DNA from: JAGCJX01 sp045638645
GTDB taxonomy: Bacteria; Bacteroidota; Bacteroidia; Bacteroidales; UBA932
Direction: 5' to 3'
Assembly: GCA_045638645.1 (NCBI GenBank)
Contig: JAZUBU010000016.1
Location: 1 to 64,000, forward strand
DNA: 64,000 nt
Part shown: one piece after another, positions 53,088 to 62,400 of the stretch
How the letters are laid out: each line of letters starts with the position of its first letter
Numbering within the stretch: the stretch's first letter is position 1
The notes under the pieces: model-generated
Seen by the model: the letters and a program-made list of their open reading frames with translations, nothing else
Database searches by the model: none
What the model was told of the DNA's origin: nothing
Made by a program: the position numbers and the translations under genes

Positions 53088-54641
53088 TTATTTTCTCTCC
53101 AACATTAATTTAACAAACGGGTTGAGGTAATTTGCACCTTTTTCGCAAACACCTTCCAAACCTTTACCACCATTCTTCGGACGTTTCACGTCACCGAAGA
53201 TACCTTTTTCCAAAGCTGTGAACAAGCCTTCTTCGTTCAATTTTTCCAAGAGTGCGATGGCGTTGTCCAACACTTCTTTGGCACGATTGCGAATGATACC
53301 GCCTTCTTTGAATTCCATTTCGTCTCCGATGCTCTTCATGTTGTTGAAGATGTATTTTGCATTCTCGATGGAGAGGAAACGGTCTGACATAAACGGCGTG
53401 TGGATTGCCTCTGTCGGCATACCCAGCAACTGCAAACCTTGGTTGGTCCAGATACCGATCATGTTGAACAGTGCATCTTGGATGTGACCACGGAAGATGT
53501 TACCGGTCATGAATTTTGTAGGAGGCATGTATTTCAACGGGGCATTCGGGAAGATTTCACGAGCCATTTGTGCTTGTGCCAACTCGAACAAGAAACCGTT
53601 TTCCAACTCAGGATCCATTTCGAACGCGTGTCCGAGACCCATTTGTTCTTCCGGAAGACCTGCCAACAAAGCCAATTGCTCGTTGATGATGTCCGAAGCC
53701 AATACGGTGTGGGCTTGTTCGTAAGCATCTGCGGTGGTCAGGTAGTTGTCTTCACCGGTGTTGATGATCACACCTGCATAACCGTTGATCACGCGAGAGA
53801 AGAATTGGTCCACCAAGGTACGTTGCATGTTGATGTCGCGGAACAGAATGCCGTACAAAGCATCGTTCAACATCACATCCAAACCTTCGAAAGCACCCAT
53901 GATGGCGATTTCAGGCATACAAAGACCCGAGCAGTAGTTGCACAAACGGATGTAACGGCCAACCTCTTCCCCTACTTCGTCCAAAGCAGCACGCATGATG
54001 CGGAAGTTTTCTTGGGTAGCGAATGTACCGCCAAAACCTTCGGTGGTAGCTCCGTAAGGCACATAGTCCAACAAGCTTTGGCCAGTGGTACGGATCACCG
54101 CAATGATGTCAGCACCTTGACGGGCAGCCGCTTGCGCTTGGATTACGTCTTCGTAGATGTTACCTGTAGCTACGATGACATAGAGATAAGGTTTGTTTCC
54201 TTCGCCGATGGTTTCCAAATAATTTTCACGACGGGCGCGACGGGTCCGGATGCGGTCCAAACTTCCGTCGATCACGGGTTGCAAGATTTGATCGATGGTT
54301 GCACGGTCACAAGCTTGTACTTGGGTCAGATCCAATTGACCTGCAGCCACTTGCTCTGCAATCTCTTGCGGGTTTTTACCGGTTTGTACCATGGCACAAG
54401 CCAAGAAATACAAAACACCTTCTTTCAAGGCACCACGTTCTTTGAGGTGTTCAACCACCACGTTCGGAAGCGGAACTCCGTTTTCATCCACACCGTCAAT
54501 GCCCATCAAACGGCACAAGGTACGTTCAACGGCAACGGTAGTATAACGTTCCACGAAGGATTGCACGTCTTGGGCAATGTTTCCTGCCAATTCGCGTGCA
54601 TGCGCTACCTTCTTGAAATCCAATCCTAATTTACTCTGCAT
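53088..54641 (-). CDS. kamD: Lysine 5,6-aminomutase alpha subunit
   Basis: 517 residues, full length, the PLP-binding TIM-barrel catalytic partner of KamE. Typical segments are MQSKLGLDFKKVAHARELA, VPYGATTEGFGGTFATQENF and FMTGNIFRGH. It follows kamC by 11 bases. Substrates are beta-lysine or D-lysine. Confidence 0.94.
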   Translation of the reverse strand: MQSKLGLDFKKVAHARELAGNIAQDVQSFVERYTTVAVERTLCRLMGIDGVDENGVPLPNVVVEHLKERGALKEGVLYFLACAMVQTGKNPQEIAEQVAAGQLDLTQVQACDRATIDQILQPVIDGSLDRIRTRRARRENYLETIGEGNKPYLYVIVATGNIYEDVIQAQAAARQGADIIAVIRTTGQSLLDYVPYGATTEGFGGTFATQENFRIMRAALDEVGEEVGRYIRLCNYCSGLCMPEIAIMGAFEGLDVMLNDALYGILFRDINMQRTLVDQFFSRVINGYAGVIINTGEDNYLTTADAYEQAHTVLASDIINEQLALLAGLPEEQMGLGHAFEMDPELENGFLFELAQAQMAREIFPNAPLKYMPPTKFMTGNIFRGHIQDALFNMIGIWTNQGLQLLGMPTEAIHTPFMSDRFLSIENAKYIFNNMKSIGDEMEFKEGGIIRNRAKEVLDNAIALLEKLNEEGLFTALEKGIFGDVKRPKNGGKGLEGVCEKGANYLNPFVKLMLERK

Positions 54642-54652
54642 AAACTCTTTTT

Positions 54653-55999
54653 CTACCTGTTATTGTTCAATATATTTTGTGCAGTCTGGATCCATTCAGC
54701 ATCCAACTGCAAATGTGCGGCTACTGCCAGCGCTTCGTGCGGCACCTCGTCATAAGGCGCATCCACCAAAGCGTAATTCATCGTTCCATTCTCCAATCCG
54801 CGAACCTTCAAACGTCGGAATGACTCGCTTCGCAAATCGTAATGGGTTGTCATCACCAAGCTGGGACACAAGCGGCCCATCACCCGCAACAAGGCATCCA
54901 CCAAAGCGGTACCTTCGATCGGATTCGTGCTGCGCGCCGGCTCATCGATCAGCACCAAGGCCCGTTCTCCTTGTCGAACCGCCTGCAAAGCGGCGTGAAT
55001 ACGCAACATCTCTGACGAGAACGAAGACAGACCTGCTTCCAAGTCCTGACCGTCCCCATGACAGAGGTAAACCGACTCGTAAATCCGCATGGAAGCAGAT
55101 TTGACCGGTAGTGGAATCGCCGCCTGGTACAAGTATTGGCACAAAGCCAAACTCTTCAATACCACCGTTTTACCACCCATATTTGAACCAATGATGAGCA
55201 ACGGGGTATCGCCATAAGACAAACTCACCGGCTGGTAAGCCTTGCCTTGTTGCGACAACAGCGCCTCGATCTGGGGATGACGAAAGTCTTCCAAATGTAC
55301 CTGCTCCCCGGCAGATTCCTGCGGGATTACCCGGTTGCAACGTACCATCAGCAATGCCTTCGCCAAATTCAAATCGGCATCGGCCAACATCTGAAGGGTC
55401 TCGCGCAAAGGTTCAATCGCCGGAGCCAACAAACGGGTCAACCGTTCACGGACCCGGGCTTCTTCCATCATGGAAGCCCCCACCAGGTCAGAACGCTCCT
55501 CACCCAGCGGCAACTTGCGGATCTGCTTGCGCAGGTCCGCCAATACCGGCGAATAGGAGTCATAAATGTAAAACGTAGCGACCCCGGTTTGATCCGGGTC
55601 CAACCATCGTTGCACCTGTTCCAATTCACAAGGCACATCAAAATCCAAACCCGCTTCCTGGTGCAAGGCTGCGACCTCTCGGGCCAGGATTTCCAACAGC
55701 TTGATTTCAAACAACTCCGTATCTTCCAGGACCAAACCACCTGCGATACGTTCCAGCGATCCACTCAAATCCTTCAAGTTGCACAATTTGGCGTGCATCC
55801 GATCCGGCCAGTTTCGGGCAACCCGATCCAACGCATCCCGGTACTCCGCAACGGCTTGATAAGCCGACCGGATCTGCTGGGGATGAGTGTACAGGTCCCG
55901 ATCCAACAGACGACGACGGGCCAAGGACGAAGCCAACGGCAGTTCGTCGATGCACCAGCGAAGTCCACAAGGACTGTCCATCAAGGATTTAAGCTTCAT
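54653..55999 (-). CDS. kamC: MutS-like ATPase KamC, aminomutase reactivase component
   Basis: 448 residues. The C-terminal ATPase resembles MutS: Walker A IGSNMGGKTVVLKS (about 262-275) and a Walker B-like region VLIDEPARSTNPIEG. The N-terminal half lacks MutS mismatch-binding domains. In lysine-fermenting bacteria this gene always lies with kamB and is annotated as the ATPase of a KamDE reactivase, which replaces damaged B12. A real DNA-repair role is unlikely from its context. Its gene start overlaps the kamB stop by 11 bases. Confidence 0.85.
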   Translation of the reverse strand: MKLKSLMDSPCGLRWCIDELPLASSLARRRLLDRDLYTHPQQIRSAYQAVAEYRDALDRVARNWPDRMHAKLCNLKDLSGSLERIAGGLVLEDTELFEIKLLEILAREVAALHQEAGLDFDVPCELEQVQRWLDPDQTGVATFYIYDSYSPVLADLRKQIRKLPLGEERSDLVGASMMEEARVRERLTRLLAPAIEPLRETLQMLADADLNLAKALLMVRCNRVIPQESAGEQVHLEDFRHPQIEALLSQQGKAYQPVSLSYGDTPLLIIGSNMGGKTVVLKSLALCQYLYQAAIPLPVKSASMRIYESVYLCHGDGQDLEAGLSSFSSEMLRIHAALQAVRQGERALVLIDEPARSTNPIEGTALVDALLRVMGRLCPSLVMTTHYDLRSESFRRLKVRGLENGTMNYALVDAPYDEVPHEALAVAAHLQLDAEWIQTAQNILNNNR

Positions 56000-56942
56000 A
56001 ACTATTCTTTACAACATCGTAAACCGGCAAACCAATCTGCTCAGACAAGGCCTGACACAAGTGATCCGAATCAAAACGGATTCCCGTGGGCGACGTCGGA
56101 TTCACACACACGGCCAACAAACGCGTGGTTTGTTCCACCGTAATGCGTCCGCCCCTCTTCTGGAAAACACGGTACACCTCCGGTGTGAGAAACAGACGGG
56201 AGAAATCCTTCACCACGACCTCCGTCTTCGGGGACAAATCTGTCACCCGCTTCAAGAAGCGGTCGGTCAAGGCACCCGTTACGCGCAAGGTCGCAGGTTG
56301 CTCACCCAAAACCTGTTCGGCGGCTCCCCCACCCAAAGCGGAAACCTCAGCCAGTTCATCCACATCCACGGTCGTCTTCGGCAGACGAATCAATTCCACC
56401 TGAAAAGCCGTCTTGCGAAGAAGCGTCGGCAAATGTGCCGACAATGCGGCTCCGGTCGATAAAATCATCGCCTCACTCACCGCCGGAGAAGCTGAACTCA
56501 CCCGAGACAAGGCCCCGTCGATGAGCATCAGGTCCATTCTCAAACGGCTGACCCCCTGCATCCAACGCTGCAATGCCTGGGCAGAAGAAGGTCCGGACAA
56601 CATCGCCGTCCCGGCCACAAGGCTGCGGGCCGTAACGACCGGTCCCAAGGGAGTGGATTCGCGGGAGAGGTCCACCAACTCCGAAACCAGTTGCCGTTCC
56701 CGATAATAACGTTCAGCCGTTGAAAAATAACAACCTTCGGGCAAGACAATCTGAGGTTTCGGTGTCAGCGTCACTCGGTCCGTGGTTTCCCCATCGACAC
56801 CGATGGAGGTCACACAGATTTTTTTGCGGTCAACAGGAAGCCTCCTCAAGATGTAGTTCAAACATTCGGTCTTGCCGACATTTTTCTCCATACCCACGAG
56901 GGACACGCTCCGGCAAGCCAATATATCCTGAATAAAAGGCAT
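55989..56942 (-). CDS. kamB: KamB, P-loop protein of the aminomutase reactivase
   Basis: 317 residues. An N-terminal P-loop GMEKNVGKTE (17-26) is followed by a non-conserved middle and C-terminal region. It matches the KamB family that accompanies KamC beside kamDE. With KamC it probably forms the KamDE reactivase. It overlaps kamC. Confidence 0.82.
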   Translation of the reverse strand: MPFIQDILACRSVSLVGMEKNVGKTECLNYILRRLPVDRKKICVTSIGVDGETTDRVTLTPKPQIVLPEGCYFSTAERYYRERQLVSELVDLSRESTPLGPVVTARSLVAGTAMLSGPSSAQALQRWMQGVSRLRMDLMLIDGALSRVSSASPAVSEAMILSTGAALSAHLPTLLRKTAFQVELIRLPKTTVDVDELAEVSALGGGAAEQVLGEQPATLRVTGALTDRFLKRVTDLSPKTEVVVKDFSRLFLTPEVYRVFQKRGGRITVEQTTRLLAVCVNPTSPTGIRFDSDHLCQALSEQIGLPVYDVVKNSYEA

Positions 56943-56962
56943 CCTGCTACAATGTCAATCAA

Positions 56963-58207
56963 CTATTTCTTGTGTACTCTTTCTTTACGAGCCAATACAG
57001 AGGGCTCGATGGACATACGTTCACCTTCCAACAACGAAGCAACACCTTCGGTCTTACGTTCCTTGCGGCATTCTTCACATTGGCAGTCGTTCACGTAGTT
57101 GGTCGGTTCGGTGTAAGTGGTAATCACACCTTCAAAGTTACGCAATACCACTTTGCCAGGAGCTTGTGAAATCACGTATTGCGGCATGACCGGGGTCTTT
57201 CCACCTCCACCGGGAGCATCCACCACAAAGGTCGGTACTGCATAACCAGAGGTGTGGCCACGCAAACCTTCGATGATTTCGATACCTTTTGAAACCGGAG
57301 TACGGAAGTGCTCCAAGCCCATAGACAAGTCACATTGGTAAATGTAATACGGTCTTACGCGCATTTTTACCAAACCGTGCACCAATTTCTTCATGGTATG
57401 AACACAGTCGTTCACGCCACGCAACAACACCGATTGGTTACCCAACGGAACGCCGGCATTGGCCAAACGTGCACAAGCTTCTGCAGCTTCGGGGGTAATT
57501 TCATTCGGGTGGTTGAAGTGCGTGTTCAACCAGATCGGATGGTATTTCTTCAACATGTTCACCAAGTCATCGGTAATCCGTTGCGGGCAAACCACAGGGG
57601 TACGAGAACCGATACGGATGATTTCCACGTGAGGGATTGCACGCAAACGAGAAATGATGCTTTCCAAACGAGCGTCACTCACCATCAAGGCGTCACCACC
57701 GGACAACAATACGTCACGAACTTGGGGAGTACGGGCTACGTATTCAATAGCGCGGTCAATGCGTTCAGTCGGAGACTCGTTGTCGTTTTGACCAGCAAAA
57801 CGGCGACGGGTACAGTGACGGCAGTACATTGAGCACATGTCGGTGATCAACAACAACACGCGATCCGGGTAACGATGGGTCAAGCCCGGTACCGGAGAGT
57901 CTTCGTCTTCGTGCAAGGGATCCAACAAATCCGCTTCAGCTTGGTGAGTTTCCAGTGCGGTAGGGATTGCCTGACGACGAATCGGGCAGTTCGGGTTGGT
58001 CGGATCGATCAAAGAGATATAATAAGGTGTAATGGCCATCCGCAAAGTAGAGAGGGTCTTTTTCACACCTTCTTCTTCTTCGGGAGTCAATTCCACATAT
58101 TTTTTCAATTGGTCGAGGGTTTCAATGCGGTTCTTGACTTGCCATTTCCAGTCATTCCATTGCGCATCGGTTACCTCGGGAAACAAAATTTTTCTTCTGC
58201 TTTCCAT
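56963..58207 (-). CDS. kamA: Lysine 2,3-aminomutase (radical SAM, PLP)
   Basis: 414 residues. The radical-SAM cluster motif is CSMYCRHC with CX3CX2C. The typical end segment GYAVPTFVVDAPGGGGKTP and a C-terminal cysteine pair (CQCEEC) that binds zinc are also present. It converts L-lysine to L-beta-lysine, the first step of the pathway. It lies 20 bases after kamB and 10 bases downstream of the kdd copy at 58217. Confidence 0.96.
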   Translation of the reverse strand: MESRRKILFPEVTDAQWNDWKWQVKNRIETLDQLKKYVELTPEEEEGVKKTLSTLRMAITPYYISLIDPTNPNCPIRRQAIPTALETHQAEADLLDPLHEDEDSPVPGLTHRYPDRVLLLITDMCSMYCRHCTRRRFAGQNDNESPTERIDRAIEYVARTPQVRDVLLSGGDALMVSDARLESIISRLRAIPHVEIIRIGSRTPVVCPQRITDDLVNMLKKYHPIWLNTHFNHPNEITPEAAEACARLANAGVPLGNQSVLLRGVNDCVHTMKKLVHGLVKMRVRPYYIYQCDLSMGLEHFRTPVSKGIEIIEGLRGHTSGYAVPTFVVDAPGGGGKTPVMPQYVISQAPGKVVLRNFEGVITTYTEPTNYVNDCQCEECRKERKTEGVASLLEGERMSIEPSVLARKERVHKK

Positions 58208-58216
58208 AGTCTCTAA

Positions 58217-59257
58217 TTACACATAAAGTTTTTCAAAAAGGTCTCGAATCACCTTCGATTCCCGTAAAATATTGAGGGTCAGATTAGCATGTCCTTTTGC
58301 ATAACCGTTACCCACGATGAGGTTGATGTCCTTGCCTACTCCTTCTGCACCCAAAGCTGCTTTGGTAAAGCTGGTTGCCATGGAGAAGAAATACACACAT
58401 CCCTGTCCTTTCGTCACGAGGATGGAGGTCATCTCGGTCGAAGGCACATTGACGTTGTTGATGGTCACATCACAACCACGTCCACCGGTAATGGCCATGA
58501 CCTTGTGGTACACATCCATTACATTGGTCGCATCAGCAACGATCACATCGGTTGCCAAGCCCATTTCCTGAACCCGGTGCGCATTTTCTGCAGAGTACTC
58601 CACCACGATCACCTTGCCGGTCGGGCCGACATTCTTCATCGCTTGGTAACAACAGAGGACACCCGATTTTCCACCGCCACCGATGATGCATACGATGTCA
58701 CCTTCGGTAACCAGACGGTCCACCTGAGCAGGAGCACCTGCTACGTCCAAAGCGGCCAACGACAAACGCTCCGGAATGTCGTCGGGCAGGATGGCATAAA
58801 GACCGCTTTCAAACAAGATCGCCTGTGCATCCACGTCCACTTGGTCTGAATCCGGAGACAAACGTTTGATCTCGTTCAATTTCAGCGGAGTCAACGACAA
58901 GGAAACCAAGGTCGCGATCTTATCTCCCACTTTAACCGGTTGGTTTTTCGGGAACTTGGGTCCGATTTCACGCACCGTTCCAATCAACATACCGCCCGAT
59001 CCGGTCACCGGATTCTGCATTTTACCACGCTCTCGGACGATGGACAGAATCATTTCCTTCATCTTGTCAGCGTCTGCGCCGCAGGCTTGTTTGATCTGGG
59101 TATAACTTGCAGAATCGATGTTCAAGGTCTCCACATCAATGAGCATTTCATTGTCGTAAATGCTCATGGTGTTATCAAGCTGTAAAGCCGGCTGGGGAAG
59201 AGTCCCCGCCGGCGAAACTACTCTGTGCGTACCGTATCTACATCCAATCTTAGACAT
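58217..59257 (-). CDS. kdd: L-erythro-3,5-diaminohexanoate dehydrogenase, copy 1
   Basis: 346 residues. It begins CRYGTHRVVSPAGTLPQPA and carries a Rossmann nucleotide site IIGGGGKSGVLCCYQA. It oxidises 3,5-diaminohexanoate to 3-keto-5-aminohexanoate with NAD. A second full-length relative follows upstream (59275-60321), with 17 bases between the genes. Both copies keep the glycine motif and the SGGMLxGTV segment, so both may be active. Confidence 0.9.
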   Translation of the reverse strand: MSKIGCRYGTHRVVSPAGTLPQPALQLDNTMSIYDNEMLIDVETLNIDSASYTQIKQACGADADKMKEMILSIVRERGKMQNPVTGSGGMLIGTVREIGPKFPKNQPVKVGDKIATLVSLSLTPLKLNEIKRLSPDSDQVDVDAQAILFESGLYAILPDDIPERLSLAALDVAGAPAQVDRLVTEGDIVCIIGGGGKSGVLCCYQAMKNVGPTGKVIVVEYSAENAHRVQEMGLATDVIVADATNVMDVYHKVMAITGGRGCDVTINNVNVPSTEMTSILVTKGQGCVYFFSMATSFTKAALGAEGVGKDINLIVGNGYAKGHANLTLNILRESKVIRDLFEKLYV

Positions 59258-59274
59258 ACACGTACGGATCAGAA

Positions 59275-60321
59275 TTATGCGTAAAGTTCAGTAAAGATTT
59301 CTCTGAGTTTTTCGCACTCACGCAATTCTTGGAGTGTGATTTCTGCGTGGCCTTTGGTATAACCGTTACCCACGATCATGGTTACGTCGCTACCTACACC
59401 TTCTGCGCCCAACGCTGCTTTGGTAAAGCTGGTTGCCATAGAGAAGAAGTAAACCACACCGTCATTTTTGGTTGCCAAAATGGTGGTCATTTCGGTATCC
59501 GGAATGTTCACGTTGTTGATGGTCACATCACACATTTTACCACCGGTGAGTTCTTCGATTTTTTCCAAAACCGGAACCGGTTGGGTTGCGTCTGCAGAGA
59601 ATACATAGTCGCAGAAGCCCAAGTCTTGCATACGTTTGGTACTGCGTTCGCTGTGGCACAAACCGATCACTTTACCGGTTACACCTGCACGTTTTTTCGC
59701 TTCGTAGCAGCACAACATACCGGATTTACCACCTGCACCGATGATGAGAACGGTGTCACCCGGTTTCACCAATTTAGCAGTTTGTGCCGGAGCACCTGCT
59801 ACGTCCAAAGCGGACAAAGCCAATTTTTCAGGGAGATCGGAAGGAATCTTAGCGTAGATACCGCTTTCGAACAAGATTGCTTTACCTTTGATGTCCACTT
59901 GGTCTACGTCAGCACGGATTTCCAAGATTTCGTCGATGCGGAGCGGAGTCAAAGACAAAGATACCAAGGTTGCAATTTTGTCACCTTCTTGCAAATCGAT
60001 TTTGCCTTTCAAGGCATCACCGATTTTTTCAACGGTACCCAACAACATTCCACCTGAACCAGTCCAGGGATTGCGGTGTTTACCTTGTTTTGCAACGATG
60101 TCAAACATGATTTCTTTGATCTTTTCAGGATCGTGGTTGGCACGTGCAGAAATATCAGTAAAGGAAGCTGAGTCAATGTTCAAGGTTTGTACATCAATCA
60201 AGATTTCGTTGTCATAGATTTCATCCATGTTGTTGTCAATCTTGTTGGCCGGTTGCGGAAGAACACCTTTCGGCTCAATCACACGGTGAACACCGTATTT
60301 GTTACCTTTTTTTTGTGTCAT
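59275..60321 (-). CDS. kdd: L-erythro-3,5-diaminohexanoate dehydrogenase, copy 2
   Basis: 348 residues. It begins KYGVHRVIEPKGVLPQPA, with site IIGAGGKSGMLCCYEA. It is similar to the neighbouring copy over its full length (shared LIDV-TLNIDSAS and FSMATSFTKAALGAEGVG). The tandem pair could be a recent or old duplication. Two isoforms or a heteromeric enzyme are possible. Kce follows. Confidence 0.9.
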   Translation of the reverse strand: MTQKKGNKYGVHRVIEPKGVLPQPANKIDNNMDEIYDNEILIDVQTLNIDSASFTDISARANHDPEKIKEIMFDIVAKQGKHRNPWTGSGGMLLGTVEKIGDALKGKIDLQEGDKIATLVSLSLTPLRIDEILEIRADVDQVDIKGKAILFESGIYAKIPSDLPEKLALSALDVAGAPAQTAKLVKPGDTVLIIGAGGKSGMLCCYEAKKRAGVTGKVIGLCHSERSTKRMQDLGFCDYVFSADATQPVPVLEKIEELTGGKMCDVTINNVNIPDTEMTTILATKNDGVVYFFSMATSFTKAALGAEGVGSDVTMIVGNGYTKGHAEITLQELRECEKLREIFTELYA

Positions 60322-60348
60322 ATTCGTAATTTTAAATGATTTATATTT

Positions 60349-61176
60349 TTAACTTCTTTGTTTCAAACCCAGAATTTCACGAGCTTCTGCGGAAGTAGCT
60401 ACTTCACGGCCCAATTCTTTCGCCAAACGTACCACTTTGGCTACCAACTCACCATTGGACTTGGCAGGCACCCCACGTTCCAGGTTCAAGTTGTCTTCGA
60501 AACCTACGCGAACGTGTCCACCCATGGTAATCGCAGCAGCAGCCAAGGTAAATGCGTGACGGCCGATACCGGTAGCAGTCCAGGTAGAACCTGCCGGAAT
60601 CGCATTCACCAACCAGCAAAGGTTTTGTACGGTAGCCGGAGTACAACCCGGAACGCCCAATACGAAATTGAATTGCATCGGAGCACCCGGCACTTGGCCT
60701 TTGCGAGCCATATTCAAAATGGTATCCAGGTGACCCATTTCGAAGCATTCGTATTCAGGTTTGATGTTGTTTTCCAACATACGTTTTCCGAAAGCACGCA
60801 TCATCGGCATGGTGTTTTCAAACACATCGTCACCGAAGTTGCAAGTACCACAATCCAAGGTAGCCATTTCCGGATACAACTCAGTCGGTTGCAAACGTTC
60901 TTCTGCAGTCATTCCCACAGCACCACCGGTGGAAGGAATGATGATCACATCCGGACAAACCTTGTAGATCGCTTCAATGCATTCTTTGAAACGTTCTTTG
61001 CTTTGGGTCGGAGTACCATCGTCCTCACGAACGTGCAAGTGAACAATGGCTGCACCTGCATCTACTGCAGATTTTGCTTCGCGAACGATTTCTTCAACGG
61101 TATAAGGAACCGCCGGGTTTTGTTCTTTGGTTACTTCTGCACCGCAGATAGCAGCTGTGATGATCAATTTATCCAT
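60349..61176 (-). CDS. kce: 3-keto-5-aminohexanoate cleavage enzyme
   Basis: 275 residues from the ATG at 61176; a TTG at 61185 adds three residues and is not preferred. The BKACE-family zinc histidines are H46 and H48 in VHLHVRE, and VRVGFEDNL holds the later glutamate. It condenses 3-keto-5-aminohexanoate with acetyl-CoA to give 3-aminobutyryl-CoA and acetoacetate. Confidence 0.94.
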   Translation of the reverse strand: MDKLIITAAICGAEVTKEQNPAVPYTVEEIVREAKSAVDAGAAIVHLHVREDDGTPTQSKERFKECIEAIYKVCPDVIIIPSTGGAVGMTAEERLQPTELYPEMATLDCGTCNFGDDVFENTMPMMRAFGKRMLENNIKPEYECFEMGHLDTILNMARKGQVPGAPMQFNFVLGVPGCTPATVQNLCWLVNAIPAGSTWTATGIGRHAFTLAAAAITMGGHVRVGFEDNLNLERGVPAKSNGELVAKVVRLAKELGREVATSAEAREILGLKQRS

Positions 61177-61185
61177 AACGGCCAA

Positions 61186-61575
61186 TTATTTTTTACGTTG
61201 GCATTTGCTGGGAACTACACAAGTACCGCTTGCACGGCAAACTACGATCGGTTCTTCCAACACGTCAGCAGCTGAATCAGAAATGTCCGGACGAGGTACG
61301 ATCACTTTGCGGGCTTCGAACACCATTTTGCGGGAAGAGTTACCTACTTGGGTAATTTCACCCACCGCTTCGATGTAGTCACCTGCAAATACAGGAGCCA
61401 TGAATTCCACATTGTCGTAAGCTTTGAAGAGTCCTTCGTCGCCGTCGTTTTGAATCAACAATTCGGTTGCAACGTCACCAAACAATTGGAGCATTTTTGC
61501 ACCGTCTACCAAATTTCCGCCGTAGTGAGCATCGTGGCAGCTCATGCGTACGCGAATCAATGCTTGTTTTGCCAT
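61186..61575 (-). CDS. kal: 3-aminobutyryl-CoA ammonia-lyase
   Basis: 129 residues with a hot-dog fold: MSCHDAHYGGNLVDGAK and FMAPVFAGDYIEAVGEI. It removes ammonia from 3-aminobutyryl-CoA to give crotonyl-CoA, the substrate of Bcd. It sits between the CoA-transferase alpha gene and kce, 9 bases before the kce ATG. Confidence 0.92.
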   Translation of the reverse strand: MAKQALIRVRMSCHDAHYGGNLVDGAKMLQLFGDVATELLIQNDGDEGLFKAYDNVEFMAPVFAGDYIEAVGEITQVGNSSRKMVFEARKVIVPRPDISDSAADVLEEPIVVCRASGTCVVPSKCQRKK

Positions 61576-61597
61576 AATCTATTTAATTTTAATTCAA

Positions 61598-62248
61598 TTA
61601 TTTACTTACACAAATATGATCTACAAAGATACCCGGAGTGTGAATATGTTCCGGAGCGATTTCGCCTGCTTTTACCAATTCTTCGGCCTCTACAATGACC
61701 AAATCCGCAGCCGAAGCCATCAGGGGGTTGAAGTTTTGGGTGGTTCCCTTGTAGAACAAGTTTCCGATTTCGTCAGCAACAGAAGCGCCAATCAACGCCA
61801 CGTCTGCACCCAGGGGTTTTTCCAACAAGTACTCAACGCCATCCACCTTCACGGTTTCTTTGCCTTCTGCCACGATGGTGCCCAAACCGGTACGGGTCAA
61901 TACACCACCCAAACCGGCACCTTTGGCACGAATGCGTTCTGCCAATGTACCTTGGGGAACAAATTCGATTTCCAATTCACCGGCATTCATTTGGTTACCG
62001 GTTTCCGGGTTTGTTCCAATATGGGATACAATCAATTTTTTAACTTGTTTATTTACGACCAATTTACCCATTCCGCGATCCGGAAAACCGGAGTCGTTGC
62101 AAATCACGGTCAAATCTTTAACACCGGATGCGACCAATGCATCGATGATTCTATTCGGAGAACCGGCAGCCAAAAAACCGCCAATCATAATGGTAGCGCC
62201 GTCTTGAATTTTGGCGACAGCTTCCTCAATCGAAATCAATTTCTTCAT
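61598..62248 (-). CDS. atoD: Acetoacetate/butyrate CoA-transferase alpha subunit
   Basis: 216 residues, first gene of the operon. The N-terminal GGFLAAGSPNRIIDAL and FVPQGTLAERIRAKGAGLGG segments mark the class-I CoA-transferase alpha subunit. It should pair with AtoA (51622-52281), which is placed nine genes downstream. Confidence 0.9.
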   Translation of the reverse strand: MKKLISIEEAVAKIQDGATIMIGGFLAAGSPNRIIDALVASGVKDLTVICNDSGFPDRGMGKLVVNKQVKKLIVSHIGTNPETGNQMNAGELEIEFVPQGTLAERIRAKGAGLGGVLTRTGLGTIVAEGKETVKVDGVEYLLEKPLGADVALIGASVADEIGNLFYKGTTQNFNPLMASAADLVIVEAEELVKAGEIAPEHIHTPGIFVDHICVSK

Positions 62249-62277
62249 TCAGATCGTGTATTAATAAATTATTCCCG

Positions 62278-62285
62278 CAAATATA
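62278..62285 (-). promoter_or_regulatory. -7 element of the lysine operon promoter
   Basis: Minus-strand TATATTTG fits TAnnTTTG. Its 30-base distance to the ATG at 62248 allows a leader of about 20 bases. The nearest TTTG (62299-62302) is only 13 bases upstream, so the -33 is unclear. No operator or riboswitch was seen. Confidence 0.45.
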
Positions 62286-62330
62286 GCAAAATAAACGACA
62301 AACCGAACGCAGAATGCATCGCAAATCACC

Positions 62331-62369
62331 AAAAAATAAGCAGCCAACCGAAAATTACCGATTGACTGC
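62331..62369 (-). terminator. Terminator of the acyltransferase gene
   Basis: On the minus-strand RNA an 11-bp stem (62359-62369 with 62340-62350, two G-U pairs) is followed by UUAUUUUUU (62331-62339). It separates the acyltransferase from the lysine operon. Confidence 0.65.
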
Positions 62370-62400
62370 AAATCCGACACTGGAATGGGCTTGAAAAGGA

